Below are positions 1 through 8,761 of a stretch of 64,000 nucleotides of DNA, piece by piece. Source of the stretch: Streptomyces sp. NBC_01264 (GTDB taxonomy: Bacteria > Actinomycetota > Actinomycetes > Streptomycetales > Streptomycetaceae). A program made the position numbers and the translations under genes. The notes under the pieces are model-generated. The model worked only from the letters and a program-made list of their open reading frames with translations. It was not told where the DNA came from and did not search any database. Within the stretch, counting starts at the first letter, position 1, and every line of letters starts with the position of its first letter. The stretch is taken from contig NZ_JAPEOX010000002.1 in the NCBI RefSeq assembly GCF_026340675.1, positions 1,240,001 to 1,304,000 of the forward strand. Direction: 5' to 3'.

Positions 1-953
1 AGGGCGGCGATGCCGACGCCGATCGCGCGGCCCGCCCGGGCGAAGGCCTCGCGTGCCACGGGGTCCCCGGCGCGGGCCAGCTCCACGGCGCGCTCGAAGG
101 CGAGGTCGGGCACGCCCGTCCCGCGGCGGACCGCTTCGAGGATCGCGCCGGTCGAGGCGATGGCCTCGACGCAGCCGACCGCACCGCAGCGGCAGCGCGG
201 ACCGGCCGGGTCCACGCAGACGTGCCCCAGTTCCCCGGCCACGCCGTAGGCGCCGGTCACCAGTTGTCCGTTGACGACGAGCGCGGAGCCGATCCCCGCG
301 CCGATCGTGACCAGTGCGAAGTAGCCGGTGCCGACCCCTTCCCCGAACCAGTGCTCGGCGATGGTCAGTGCTTTGACGTCGTTCTCGACGGTGACCGTCA
401 GACCGGTGGTACCGGCGAGGATCTCCGCGAGCGGTACGTCGCGCCAGCCGAGGCGGCCGGAGAAGCGGACCCGGCCGCCGCCGCGGTCCACGTCCCCCGA
501 GACGGCGATGCCGAGATGCCGGGTGCGGTCGCGGAACGCGGTGTCGGAGTCGAGCAGTTCGTCGACCAGCTCGGTCAACATTCCCGCCATGGAGGCGGGT
601 TCGTGACTGTCGAGGGTCCGCTCGGCCGTGGCCCGGACCCGGGCCCGCAAATCGCACACCACGCCGAACAGGCGGTCGTCACTGATCCTGACCCCTACGA
701 AGAACTCCCGGTCCGGGGTGATCGCCAGCGGGTTGACCGGCCGGCCGGCCCCGGGAGCGGTGCGCTCCGGCGGGAGTTCGTACAGGTACCCGTCGTCGAT
801 GAGCGGCCTCGCGGCCTTGGTGATGGCCGTCGAGGAGAGCCCGGTCCTGCGCGCGAGCTCCACCCGACTGAGGGGCCCCTCGGCCAGGAGCAGGGCGAGG
901 ACCGCCGTTTCGGCGGGTGCGGAGACCAGGGGCAGCTGTTGGTTTCGAAACAC
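1..953 (-). CDS. ROK-family transcriptional repressor (C-terminus beyond window edge)
   Basis: About 317 residues are visible. An N-terminal winged HTH (about residues 14-60, with LSRVELARRTGLSSTAITK) is followed by a ROK sugar-kinase-like domain. The ROK zinc signature is clear: ELGHVC, then CRCGAVGCVEA, giving one His and three Cys ligands. ROK regulators normally have about 390-400 residues, so roughly 80 are missing at the edge. The chosen GTG at 953 gives VFRNQQ; a TTG at 971 is an alternative. The gene is divergent from the GH36 alpha-galactosidase, and an AT-rich inverted repeat lies between them. I infer that it represses galactoside use and is released by a sugar ligand; the ligand cannot be read from the sequence. 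Confidence 0.88.
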   Translation of the reverse strand, partial: MFRNQQLPLVSAPAETAVLALLLAEGPLSRVELARRTGLSSTAITKAARPLIDDGYLYELPPERTAPGAGRPVNPLAITPDREFFVGVRISDDRLFGVVCDLRARVRATAERTLDSHEPASMAGMLTELVDELLDSDTAFRDRTRHLGIAVSGDVDRGGGRVRFSGRLGWRDVPLAEILAGTTGLTVTVENDVKALTIAEHWFGEGVGTGYFALVTIGAGIGSALVVNGQLVTGAYGVAGELGHVCVDPAGPRCRCGAVGCVEAIASTGAILEAVRRGTGVPDLAFERAVELARAGDPVAREAFARAGRAIGVGIAA

Positions 954-969
954 GGGTGCAACGTAGAGC

Positions 970-998
970 AAATAAATAACTTCGTCCAGTATTGATTT
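970..998. promoter_or_regulatory. Inverted repeat between ROK regulator and GH36 gene, candidate ROK operator
   Basis: AAATAAATA at 970-978 and TATTGATTT at 990-998 form an imperfect inverted repeat (8 of 9 paired positions) with an 11-base spacer. It is strikingly AT-rich for this genome and sits in the 119-base gap between the divergent starts, where a repressor could cover both promoters. The operator role is inference. Confidence 0.4.
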
Positions 999-1072
999 CG
1001 GGACCGGGTCAGCCCTAGCCTCTGGCCAACTCCTTGCCCGTACACGGGCCTTCGACCTCAGGGGACCCCTTC

Positions 1073-3238
1073 GTGCCTGCCGCGCTCCCGCTCGTCACCT
1101 TCGACCCCGGCTCCGGCCTCGCAGTGCTCCGCACGCCCAACAGCGTGTACGCCTTGCGCACCGGCCCCGACGGCAGCCCGCGGCACCTGTACTGGGGCGC
1201 GCCGCTCGACACGGCCGACCTGGCCCTGCTGCCGGAGGCCGCCTCCCCGGCCGCGAGCAGCTTCGAGGCCGGGGCCGCCGCGGACGAGCTGGCTCCGCAG
1301 ACCGGGGCACGGTTCGGTCCGGCCGGCCTCCAGGTCCGGTTCGCCGACGGAACCAGCGGCGCCCAGTGGGAGTTCGCCGGACACCGCATCGACGGCGGGG
1401 AGCTGCGGTTGTTCCTCACGGACCGCCACTACCCCCTGCGCGCGGAGCTCTGCTACCGCGTCCGGCCGGGCAGTGACGTCGTCGAGCGGTGGGTGGAGCT
1501 CGCACACACCGGCAGCGGGTCCGGCGCCGGGGCCGAAGTCGGGGTCGGGACCGAAGCCGGGGTCGGGGCCGGCCCAGTCACCGTCGAGCGGCTGGACTCC
1601 GCCTCCTGGACGGCCCCGGCACTCGCCGACTACCGGCTCAGCCACCTCACGGGCGGCTGGAACAGCGAGTTCCAGCTGTACCGCGACCGCCTCCCCGTCG
1701 CCGAGACCGTCCTCACCAGCCGCCGCGGGCTCACCGGCCACCACGCCAGCCCCTGGCTCGCCCTCGACGACGGCACGGCGACCGAGGAGCAGGGCGAGGT
1801 GTGGAGCACCGCCCTCGCGTGGAGCGGCAGTTGGCGCATCACGCTGCACCGCGACGCGGTGGGCCGCACTACCTGGACAGGAGGGTTCGGGCACGAGGGG
1901 CTGCGCTGGACCCTGGAACCGGGGCAGAGCCTGCGCACCCCCGTGTTCGCCGGGCTCCACACCCCGCACGGCTTCGGCGCGGCCAGCCGGGCCTGGCACG
2001 GCTACGTCGCGGACCACGTGCTGCCGGACCCCGGACGGGAGCGGCCCGTCCTCTACAACTCCTGGGAGGCCACCGGCTTCGACGTCGACCAGGCCGGCCA
2101 GATGAAGCTGGCCCGACTGGCCGCCGGAATCGGCGCCGAGCTGTTCGTCCTGGACGACGGCTGGTTCGGCGCACGGCGCGACGACCGGGCCGGGCTGGGC
2201 GACTGGACCCCGCGCCCCGACGCCTTTCCCGAGGGGCTGCGCCCCCTCGCCGACGAGGTCCACCGGCTGGGGATGGCCTTCGGCCTGTGGGTGGAGCCCG
2301 AAATGGTCAACCGGGAGAGCGAGTTGTACCGCGCCCATCCGGACTGGGTCCTGCACTCCCCCACCCGGGAGGCGACCGAGCTGCGCCATCAGCTGGTACT
2401 GAACTTCGCCCGGCCCGAGGTCGAGGCCTGGGCCCTGCACACCCTGGACCACCTCGTACGGGAGAACCGGGTGGGCTGGCTCAAGTGGGACGCCAACCGC
2501 GCCTTCACCGAGGCCGGCTGGGCGGGGAGCCCCGATCCCGACCGGCTCTGGATCGACCACACCCGGGCCGTCCACCGCGTCATGGACCGGCTGCGCGCCG
2601 ACCACCCCGGCCTGCGCATCGAGGCCTGCGCGGGCGGTGGCGGGCGCGCCGACCTCGGCATCCTGGCCCGCACCGACCAGGTGTGGACCTCCGACAACAC
2701 CGACCCCGTGGACCGGATCGCCATCCAGGACGGCTTCAGCCAGCTCTTTCCGGCCCGGACCATGGCCGCCTGGGTCACCGACAGCCCCAACCCGGCCACC
2801 GGCCGGCGCACTCCGCTGCGCTTCCGCTTCCACGTCGCCATGTCCGGTGCGCTCGGCCTCGGCGGGGACCTGACGGGCTGGTCCGCCGAGGAACTCGACG
2901 AAGCCGCCGCGCTCGTGGCCCAGTACAAGCAGATCCGCCCGCTGGTCCAGTACGGGATCCAGTACCGCCTCAGGAGCGGTGACGGGGTGACGGCCGTCCA
3001 CTACGCCGCCGGTGACGGCGGCGAGCACGCCGTGCTCGCCTGGCGGCCCTCGACGCGGTTCGGGCACCGGCCCGCCCCCGTCAGACTGCCCGCGCTGGAC
3101 CCCGGCGCCCACTACCTGGACCCTGACCGGGAGCAGGTGTACAGCGGCGCCCTCCTGGTCCGCCGCGGCATCGAACTCCCTTTGCCCGCCGGTGACTACG
3201 CGAGCCGGCTGATCCGGCTGCGCCGCATCACCCCCTGA
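1073..3238 (+). CDS. Alpha-galactosidase, glycoside hydrolase family 36
   Basis: 721 residues that hydrolyse terminal alpha-1,6-galactose (melibiose, raffinose family). There is no signal peptide, so it acts in the cytosol after uptake. An N-terminal beta-sandwich (about 20-290) is followed by the TIM barrel with DDGWFGARRDD near residue 360. The nucleophile is Asp473 in KWDANR and the acid/base is Asp541 in SDNTD; EACAGGGGR lies between them. A small C-terminal domain follows. An upstream in-frame TTG at 1034 exists, but GTG 1073 has a clear AGGGGA ribosome site, so I start there. A Gly/Val-rich low-complexity insert near residues 148-165 is probably a surface loop. Galactose released here would feed the nearby galK-galT. 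Confidence 0.93.
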   Translation: MPAALPLVTFDPGSGLAVLRTPNSVYALRTGPDGSPRHLYWGAPLDTADLALLPEAASPAASSFEAGAAADELAPQTGARFGPAGLQVRFADGTSGAQWEFAGHRIDGGELRLFLTDRHYPLRAELCYRVRPGSDVVERWVELAHTGSGSGAGAEVGVGTEAGVGAGPVTVERLDSASWTAPALADYRLSHLTGGWNSEFQLYRDRLPVAETVLTSRRGLTGHHASPWLALDDGTATEEQGEVWSTALAWSGSWRITLHRDAVGRTTWTGGFGHEGLRWTLEPGQSLRTPVFAGLHTPHGFGAASRAWHGYVADHVLPDPGRERPVLYNSWEATGFDVDQAGQMKLARLAAGIGAELFVLDDGWFGARRDDRAGLGDWTPRPDAFPEGLRPLADEVHRLGMAFGLWVEPEMVNRESELYRAHPDWVLHSPTREATELRHQLVLNFARPEVEAWALHTLDHLVRENRVGWLKWDANRAFTEAGWAGSPDPDRLWIDHTRAVHRVMDRLRADHPGLRIEACAGGGGRADLGILARTDQVWTSDNTDPVDRIAIQDGFSQLFPARTMAAWVTDSPNPATGRRTPLRFRFHVAMSGALGLGGDLTGWSAEELDEAAALVAQYKQIRPLVQYGIQYRLRSGDGVTAVHYAAGDGGEHAVLAWRPSTRFGHRPAPVRLPALDPGAHYLDPDREQVYSGALLVRRGIELPLPAGDYASRLIRLRRITP

Positions 3239-3303
3239 GCCCCGCGCACGGACCACCCGTACGCGGAGAACCGCACCCACTCACAGACACCCTGGACCGG
3301 ACT

Positions 3304-4146
3304 ATGCACACTCAACACGTTCTGGTCGTCGGCATCGACGGCGTTCGGCTCGACCTGCTGCCGCAGCTGGACACCCCCCACCTGGACGAGATCACCGACG
3401 CGGGTTTCCTCGCTCCCGTCGAGATCGACGAGGCCACCCCCACGATGTCCGGGCCGTGCTGGTCCACCATCGCCACCGGGGTCGGCGTCGCCAAGCACGG
3501 GGTGTGGGGCAACCGCCTCGACGGCAACCGGCTCGACGTCTTCCCCGACTTCACCACCCGCCTGGCACTCGAATGCGGGCGGCGGACCTTCGCGACCGGC
3601 GGCTGGGCCCCCCTGTTCCTCGCCCAGCAGGGCGGTCCGCTGTTCACCGCCCCCAGCCGGCTGAGCTACATCGCCCCCCGCGCGGACACGCCGGAGGCCT
3701 GGGAGGAGGCCGACGAGGCCGTGACCGCCGAAGCGGCGCACGTCCTGGGCTCCGGGGAGGAGCTCCACGCCTCCTTCGTCTACCTCGGCGCCGTCGACGA
3801 GACCGCCCACTTCCTCGGCTGCGGCGAGGAGTACCGCCGCTCGATCGAGACGGCGGACCAGCGGCTGGGCCGCCTGATCAAGGCCGTGCGCGACCGCCCG
3901 GGCCACCCCGGCGAACAGTGGACGGTCATCGTGGTGACCGACCACGGGCACCGTGACGAGGGGGGCCACGGCGGCCGCAGCGAGCTGGAGCGCACCGCCT
4001 GGGTGGCCGCGTGCGGACCCGGGCTGACCGCCGGCGCGACCCCGGCGGTGGTCCGGCACGCGGACGTCGCCGCCCATGTCTACGCGGCCCTGGGCATCGG
4101 CCTGGACGGCCACTGGACGCTGGACGGCATACCCTTCACCGCCTGA
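3304..4146 (+). CDS. Alkaline-phosphatase-fold phosphodiesterase/nucleotide pyrophosphatase family protein
   Basis: 280 residues of the type I phosphodiesterase branch of the alkaline phosphatase superfamily. The N-terminal metal-binding strand is VVGIDGVRLDLL. The likely Thr nucleophile is in TPTMSGPCWS, and later metal ligands are in VTDHGHRDEGG. There is no signal peptide or membrane helix, so it is cytosolic. It is somewhat short for the family but has both metal half-sites. It starts 65 bases after the GH36 gene on the same strand and may share its transcript. The substrate is unknown; a sugar phosphodiester would fit the context but is not shown by the sequence. Confidence 0.85.
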   Translation: MHTQHVLVVGIDGVRLDLLPQLDTPHLDEITDAGFLAPVEIDEATPTMSGPCWSTIATGVGVAKHGVWGNRLDGNRLDVFPDFTTRLALECGRRTFATGGWAPLFLAQQGGPLFTAPSRLSYIAPRADTPEAWEEADEAVTAEAAHVLGSGEELHASFVYLGAVDETAHFLGCGEEYRRSIETADQRLGRLIKAVRDRPGHPGEQWTVIVVTDHGHRDEGGHGGRSELERTAWVAACGPGLTAGATPAVVRHADVAAHVYAALGIGLDGHWTLDGIPFTA

Positions 4147-4158
4147 GCGGGCGGGCCG

Positions 4159-4212
4159 CCGGGGCCGGGGCTCCGGGCACGGACATCGTCCGGGGCCCGA
4201 CTCCGGCCCCGG
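4159..4212. terminator. Likely bidirectional terminator between convergent phosphodiesterase and galK
   Basis: Perfect 10-base arms CCGGGGCCGG (4159-4168) and CCGGCCCCGG (4203-4212) lie in the 78-base gap between converging genes. The 34-base loop is long and itself GC-rich. There is no T-tract, as is usual in Streptomyces. Confidence 0.5.
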
Positions 4213-4224
4213 TTCCCACTCCGG

Positions 4225-5373
4225 TTACAGCCGTCGGGCACCCGCCGCCGGGGTGACGGTGAGGAGCCGCGGGAAGCGGTGGCCGGCGGCCCCGAAGGCC
4301 GCCGTGACGCGGTCGCCCACCGCGCTCTCGCGCCCCGCCTCCACCAGCGCGATGACGGAGCCGCCGAAGCCGCCTCCCGTCATCCGGGCCCCGAGGGCGC
4401 CGGCGCCCAGCGCGGCGGTCACCGCGAGGTCGGTCTCCGCGCAGGAGACCCGGTAGTCGTCGCGGAGCGACGCGTGACCGGCCGTCAGGATCGGTCCGAG
4501 GGCGGCCGCGTCGCCCTCCCGGAGCCGGGCGACGGCCGCGTCGACCCGGCCGTTCTCGGTCACCACGTGACGGACCAACGGAACCAGTTCCGCAGGGAGT
4601 TCGTCCAGGGCAGCCGCGAGGTCCCGGGCGGGCAGGTCCCGCAGGGCGCGCAGGCCGAGCAGCCCGGCCGCCCGTTCACAGCCCGCGCGCAGGGCCGCGT
4701 ACGCCCCGTCGCCCAGGTCGTGGGAGACCCGGGTGTCGATCACGAGCAGTCCGAGCCCCTGCCCCGGGAGGTCGAGGGGCACCTGCCGGTGGAGCTCCGG
4801 GGTGCGGGCGTCGAGGTGGAGGGCGGCCCCGGTGGTGCAGCACACGGAGGCCATCTGGTCCATGATCCCGCAGGGGACGCCGGCGAAGGCGGTCTCCGCC
4901 CGCTGGGCGATCCGGGCCAGTTCGGGCCCGGGCAACCGCAGTGCGTACAGCTCGTCGTAGGCGACCGCGACCGCGCACTCCAGCGCGGCGGAGGAGGACA
5001 GGCCCGCGCCCGTGGGCACCGTGCTGTCGAAGTGGAGGTCCGCGCCGCCGACCGGGTGGCCCGCCTCGGTGAGGGCCCAGACCACTCCGGCCGGGTACGC
5101 GGCCCAGCCCCGCACGGCTCCGGGTACCAGGTCCGCCACGGCCAGTTCGGTGATCCGGCCGTCGCCCTGCGCGCTGTGCAGCAGCAGCCGGCCGTCCGTA
5201 CGGGCACGGGCGGCGAGCAGGGTGGTCTGCGGGAGCGCGATGGGGAGGGCGAACCCGTCGTTGTAGTCGGTGTGTTCACCGATCAGGTTGACCCGGCCGG
5301 GCGCCGCCCAGACCCCGTCGGGGGAACCGCCGAAGAGCTTCGCGAAGGCGGCGGCCTGTTCGGTCCGGTTCAT
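4225..5373 (-). CDS. galK: Galactokinase
   Basis: 382 residues. It phosphorylates galactose to galactose-1-phosphate with ATP in the Leloir pathway. All three GHMP-kinase motifs are present: GRVNLIGEHTDYNDG near residue 25 (galactose site), GAGLSSSAALE near 120 (ATP loop), and ARMTGGGFGGSVIAL near 340. The length matches the family. Its ATG overlaps the galT stop by 4 bases (ATGA), so the two are translationally coupled. No galE is present in this window, so the epimerase must lie elsewhere. Confidence 0.96.
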   Translation of the reverse strand: MNRTEQAAAFAKLFGGSPDGVWAAPGRVNLIGEHTDYNDGFALPIALPQTTLLAARARTDGRLLLHSAQGDGRITELAVADLVPGAVRGWAAYPAGVVWALTEAGHPVGGADLHFDSTVPTGAGLSSSAALECAVAVAYDELYALRLPGPELARIAQRAETAFAGVPCGIMDQMASVCCTTGAALHLDARTPELHRQVPLDLPGQGLGLLVIDTRVSHDLGDGAYAALRAGCERAAGLLGLRALRDLPARDLAAALDELPAELVPLVRHVVTENGRVDAAVARLREGDAAALGPILTAGHASLRDDYRVSCAETDLAVTAALGAGALGARMTGGGFGGSVIALVEAGRESAVGDRVTAAFGAAGHRFPRLLTVTPAAGARRL

Positions 5374-6416
5374 GCCAAGGCCTCCCGCAGTCGCCGCGCG
5401 GCCGTCTCGGGGGCCACGTCGTTGATGAAGGCCTCCGTCCCGGATTCGGTCCCGGCGAGGAACTTGAGCTTGTCGGGAGTCCTCCGGATGGTGAACACCT
5501 CCAGGTGCAGGGCCAGTTCACCACCGTCGGTGCGGGGCGCCTGGTGCCATGCGGAGATATACGGGGTGGGGGCGGCCACTTCCGCCTCCGGTACGGGGAA
5601 CAGCCGGTCGAAGCGGCGGAGCAGGTCGAGGTAGATGCCGGGGAACTCGGCCCGCTCGGCTTCGGTGAGGCAGGTGAGGTCGGGGACCCGGCGGTGGGGG
5701 TAGAGGTGGACCTCGTACGGCCAGCGGGCGGCGTAGGGCACGAAGGCGGTCCAGTGCTCGCCGGCCGCAACGACCCTCTCGGTGGCGGCGCGGGCCCCGG
5801 AGAGGAGGTCCTCGAAGAGGTTGCGGCCGGTGGCGGCGCGGTGTGCCCGCGCGGCGGCCGTCATCTTGGCGGTGCGCGGCGTGACGAACGGGAAGGCGTA
5901 GATCTGGCCGTGCGGGTGGGCGAGGGTCACACCGATCTCGGCTCCCCGGTTCTCGAAGCAGTACACCTGCTCGACGCCGGGGAGCGCGGAGAGTTCCGCG
6001 GTGCGGTCGGTCCAGGCGTCCAGGACCAGCCGGGCGGCGGCCGGGGTGAGGTCGGCGAAGCCGGCTTCGTGCTCGGGGGTGAAGCAGACGACTTCGCAGC
6101 GTCCGGCCTCGCCCGCGAGGGAGGGGAAGCGGTTCTCGAAGACGGCGACCTCGTAGTCGGCGGCGGGGATCTCGCTGAGCCGGCCGTCCCGGGAGGGGCA
6201 GAGCGGGCATTCGCCGGCGGGCGGGTGGTAGATCCGGTTCTGGCGGTGGGAGGCGATGGTGATCCAGTCACCGGTGGCCTCGTCCCGCCGCAGTTCCGGC
6301 CTGCTGTCCACGGGATCCAGTGGGCGCAGGTCGGGCGCGTCGCGCACGGCACCTTCGCCGCTGTCGAAGTAGATCAGTTCGCGGCCGTCCGCGAGTTTCG
6401 CGAGGGTCTTCTTCAC
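5370..6416 (-). CDS. galT: Galactose-1-phosphate uridylyltransferase
   Basis: 348 residues. It transfers UMP between UDP-glucose and galactose-1-phosphate. The active-site triad HPH is in LAHPHGQIYAFP, and the CPLCPS pair is a zinc site typical of the HIT-like GalT fold. The GTG start gives MKKTLAKL. The gene is first in a galT-galK operon and divergent from the DeoR-type regulator at 6544. A candidate DeoR/GlpR-type operator begins 10 bases upstream of the start, so repression of this operon by the neighbour is the likely control. Confidence 0.96.
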   Translation of the reverse strand: MKKTLAKLADGRELIYFDSGEGAVRDAPDLRPLDPVDSRPELRRDEATGDWITIASHRQNRIYHPPAGECPLCPSRDGRLSEIPAADYEVAVFENRFPSLAGEAGRCEVVCFTPEHEAGFADLTPAAARLVLDAWTDRTAELSALPGVEQVYCFENRGAEIGVTLAHPHGQIYAFPFVTPRTAKMTAAARAHRAATGRNLFEDLLSGARAATERVVAAGEHWTAFVPYAARWPYEVHLYPHRRVPDLTCLTEAERAEFPGIYLDLLRRFDRLFPVPEAEVAAPTPYISAWHQAPRTDGGELALHLEVFTIRRTPDKLKFLAGTESGTEAFINDVAPETAARRLREALA

Positions 6417-6425
6417 TCACCGAGA

Positions 6426-6444
6426 ATAAACACTCTCGAACATT
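6426..6444. promoter_or_regulatory. Candidate DeoR/GlpR-type operator in front of galT
   Basis: On the minus strand AATGTTCGAG (6444-6435) is followed by AGTGTTTAT (6434-6426). These are A-x-TGTT direct repeats one helical turn apart. The first repeat matches the E. coli GlpR half-site pattern WATKTTCGW exactly. It lies 10-28 bases before galT and in the gap shared with the divergent DeoR gene, so it could serve galT repression and autoregulation. Confidence 0.5.
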
Positions 6445-6543
6445 TTCCACCAGCCCACGTCGGGGTTTCCCCCATACTTCAACAACATTGCCGTGTTACC
6501 TTGCTGCCTTCTGACCGGTTTCACCGATTCCCGGGAGCGACCC

Positions 6544-7356
6544 GTGGCCGAGCAGGCTGCCCAACTGGCCCACCAGCGACGCGCTCTGATCCTGGACGCG
6601 GTGCGGCGCGAGGGCGCGGTACGCGTGGCGGACCTGGTCGGGCAGCTCGGCGTCTCGGACATGACCGTCCGCCGGGACCTGGACGCCCTCGCCCGGCAGG
6701 GCCTCGTGGAGAAGGTCCACGGCGGAGCCGTCGCCCCGGCCGGGGCGAGCGCGCACGAGCCCGGATTCGAGGCCAAGTCGGATCTGGAGGGCGACGCCAA
6801 GGCCGCCATCGCGGACACCGCCGCGACCCTCGTGGAACCGGGCAGCGTGGTCGCCGTCTCGGGCGGCACCACCACGCACGCCGTCGCCGCCCGGATCCTC
6901 GGGGTCCCGCGGCTCACCATCGTCACCAACTCCCTCCCGGTGGCGGAACTGGTGTGGGCCGAGGGCCGGGACCGCGGCGCCGGCGCCCCCACCCTGCTGC
7001 TCACCGGCGGCTCGCCCACGCCCTCGGCCGCCCTGGTCGGACCGCTCGCCGATCAGGCGATCGGCTCCCTCCACGTGGACCTGCTCTTCCTCGGCGCGCA
7101 CGGGGTGGCGCAGGGCGCCGGCCTGACCACCCCCAACCTCATGGAGGCCCAGACCAACCGCGCCCTGGTCGCCTCGGCGCGCCGGGTCGCCGTCGTGGCG
7201 GACCACAGCAAGTGGGGGGTGGTGGGGCTCAGCGGGTTCGCGTCGCTCCGGCAGGCCGACTGGTTCGTCACCGATGCCGCTCTGCCCGTGCCCGCCCGCG
7301 CCGCGCTCGCGGAGGAGGTGGGCGAGCTCCTCGTCGCGGGCGAGGAGCGGCGCTGA
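6544..7356 (+). CDS. DeoR/GlpR-family transcriptional repressor, likely of the gal operon
   Basis: 270 residues. The N-terminal DeoR winged HTH (about 12-65) contains VADLVGQLGVSDMTVRRD and GLVEKVHGGA. The C-terminal effector domain is ribose-5-phosphate-isomerase-like, with VSGGTTTHAVA and DHSKWG, both typical of DeoR regulators that sense phosphorylated sugars. GTG 6544 is chosen because GGGAGCG precedes it at proper spacing; the open frame runs upstream to 6493 without a better site. The gene is divergent from galT-galK. I infer induction by galactose-1-phosphate or a related sugar phosphate. Confidence 0.9.
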   Translation: MAEQAAQLAHQRRALILDAVRREGAVRVADLVGQLGVSDMTVRRDLDALARQGLVEKVHGGAVAPAGASAHEPGFEAKSDLEGDAKAAIADTAATLVEPGSVVAVSGGTTTHAVAARILGVPRLTIVTNSLPVAELVWAEGRDRGAGAPTLLLTGGSPTPSAALVGPLADQAIGSLHVDLLFLGAHGVAQGAGLTTPNLMEAQTNRALVASARRVAVVADHSKWGVVGLSGFASLRQADWFVTDAALPVPARAALAEEVGELLVAGEERR

Positions 7357-7408
7357 GTCCACGCCGGGGTCCGGGGTGCGGCGCTGAGTCCACGCCCGGG
7401 TCCGGAGT
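7347..7408. repeat. 31-bp tandem duplication spanning the deoR-type stop codon
   Basis: Two 31-base copies (7347-7377 and 7378-7408) differ at only two positions. The first contains the TGA of the regulator gene and the second carries a copy of that stop. This looks like a recent slippage duplication, placed between two converging genes. Confidence 0.75.
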
Positions 7409-7438
7409 GCGCGCAGAGCTCCCGGCCCTGCCCCGGGA

Positions 7439-8761
7439 TCAGTCCGCCGCCCCCGGCCGATCGCCGCGCCGGGAACCGGTGGCCGGGCGGTCCGGCAGCG
7501 GCCCGCCCGCGCCGGCCACCGGTTTGGGCGGCGGGCCCGGGCGGGCGGAGCGCAGGGGTGTCAGGAGGCCCGTGCCCGCGATCAGGAGGCAGAAGGTGCC
7601 CGCGGCCAGGCTGGTCGACGGGACCCCGTGCCGGGCCGACAGGGCGGTGAGCGCCGCGGCCCCCACCGGGCCCGAGGCGTTGTGGACCGTCCAGAACGCG
7701 GAGGTGACCCGCCCGAGCAGGTGGTCCGGGGTGACTTCCTGGCGCAGGGTCATGGAGCAGATGCCGCCCAGGGTCAGCCCGAACATGAACAGGACTGCCA
7801 TCACCGCGATCAGGGCCACGCTGCGGCTGACCCCCATGCCCGCCACGGACAGGCCGATCAGTGCGGTCGAGCCGAGCCAGCACGGGCCGAAGCCGAGGGT
7901 CCGGCGCAGCGGCCCGGCGGCGAAGGAGGCGCAGACGATGCCGATGCCGCTCACGGCCATCACGTAGCCGATGGTCGCCGGGGGGCGGTCGAGCTCTTTG
8001 CTGAGGCGGAAGATCAGCAGGTCGGTGGCGCCGATGGTGACGAAGGTGAGGAGGGTGAGCAGGACCGTCAGCGGGCGCAGCAGCGCGTGCGCCCACAGGA
8101 AGCGGAAGCCGACCACGAAGACCTCGCGCAGGGAGGTGCTCTTCCGCGGCGGCCGGGGCGTGGCCGCGTTCCCCCGCACGCCGAAGCGGACCCACCGCAG
8201 GCTGATCCCCGAGACGAGGAAGGTGGCCCCGTCCAGGGCGAGCGCCCAGGACCCGTCGACCCCCGCGACGAGCAGACCGGCCACGACCGGGCCGAGGAGG
8301 GTGCCGAGGGCGAAGGTGCCCATCAGCCGGCCGTTGGCGGCGACCAGGTCGGCCGGTTCGACCAGGGAGGGCACGGCGCTCACGTAGGCCACGTCGAAGA
8401 GCGTCTTCAGTACGGTGACCAGCGCGGTCAGCACGTACAGCCACCAGATCCGCGGGCCGCCGAAGGACCACGCCAGCGGTACGGATCCCAGCAGCACCGC
8501 CCGCGCGAGATCGCAGCCGATCATCAGGCGGCGGCGGTCGACCCGGTCCACCACATGGCCCGCGAAGGTTCCCGTGGCGATGGCGAAGACCCCGGAGAGG
8601 GCGGTGATCAGGCCGAGCTCGACCAGGGATCCGGTGGCGTCGAGGACGACCAGCGGCAGGGCGAGCATCGATACCGAGCCGCCCAGCACCGACAGGGCCT
8701 GGCCGAGCCAGAAGAGGGTGAAGGAGCGGTTGTGGATCAGTCCGGTGCGTTGGCCCGTCAT
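7439..8761 (-). CDS. MFS exporter, EntS-like
   Basis: 440 residues with about 12 hydrophobic segments. The first cytoplasmic loop has the MFS motif GHVVDRVDRRRLMIG. The overall pattern is that of the MFS_3/EntS branch, in which small drug or siderophore exporters predominate. The C-terminal 40 residues are Pro/Arg-rich and hydrophilic. Its ATG overlaps the stop of the thioesterase gene by 4 bases (ATGA), so the two are co-translated. The substrate is unknown. Confidence 0.87.
   Translation of the reverse strand: MTGQRTGLIHNRSFTLFWLGQALSVLGGSVSMLALPLVVLDATGSLVELGLITALSGVFAIATGTFAGHVVDRVDRRRLMIGCDLARAVLLGSVPLAWSFGGPRIWWLYVLTALVTVLKTLFDVAYVSAVPSLVEPADLVAANGRLMGTFALGTLLGPVVAGLLVAGVDGSWALALDGATFLVSGISLRWVRFGVRGNAATPRPPRKSTSLREVFVVGFRFLWAHALLRPLTVLLTLLTFVTIGATDLLIFRLSKELDRPPATIGYVMAVSGIGIVCASFAAGPLRRTLGFGPCWLGSTALIGLSVAGMGVSRSVALIAVMAVLFMFGLTLGGICSMTLRQEVTPDHLLGRVTSAFWTVHNASGPVGAAALTALSARHGVPSTSLAAGTFCLLIAGTGLLTPLRSARPGPPPKPVAGAGGPLPDRPATGSRRGDRPGAAD

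Noticed and set aside
1058..3280. A 740-residue minus-strand frame opposite the GH36 gene
   Set aside because: Shadow of the alpha-galactosidase; low-complexity Gly/Val/Ala composition and no domain.
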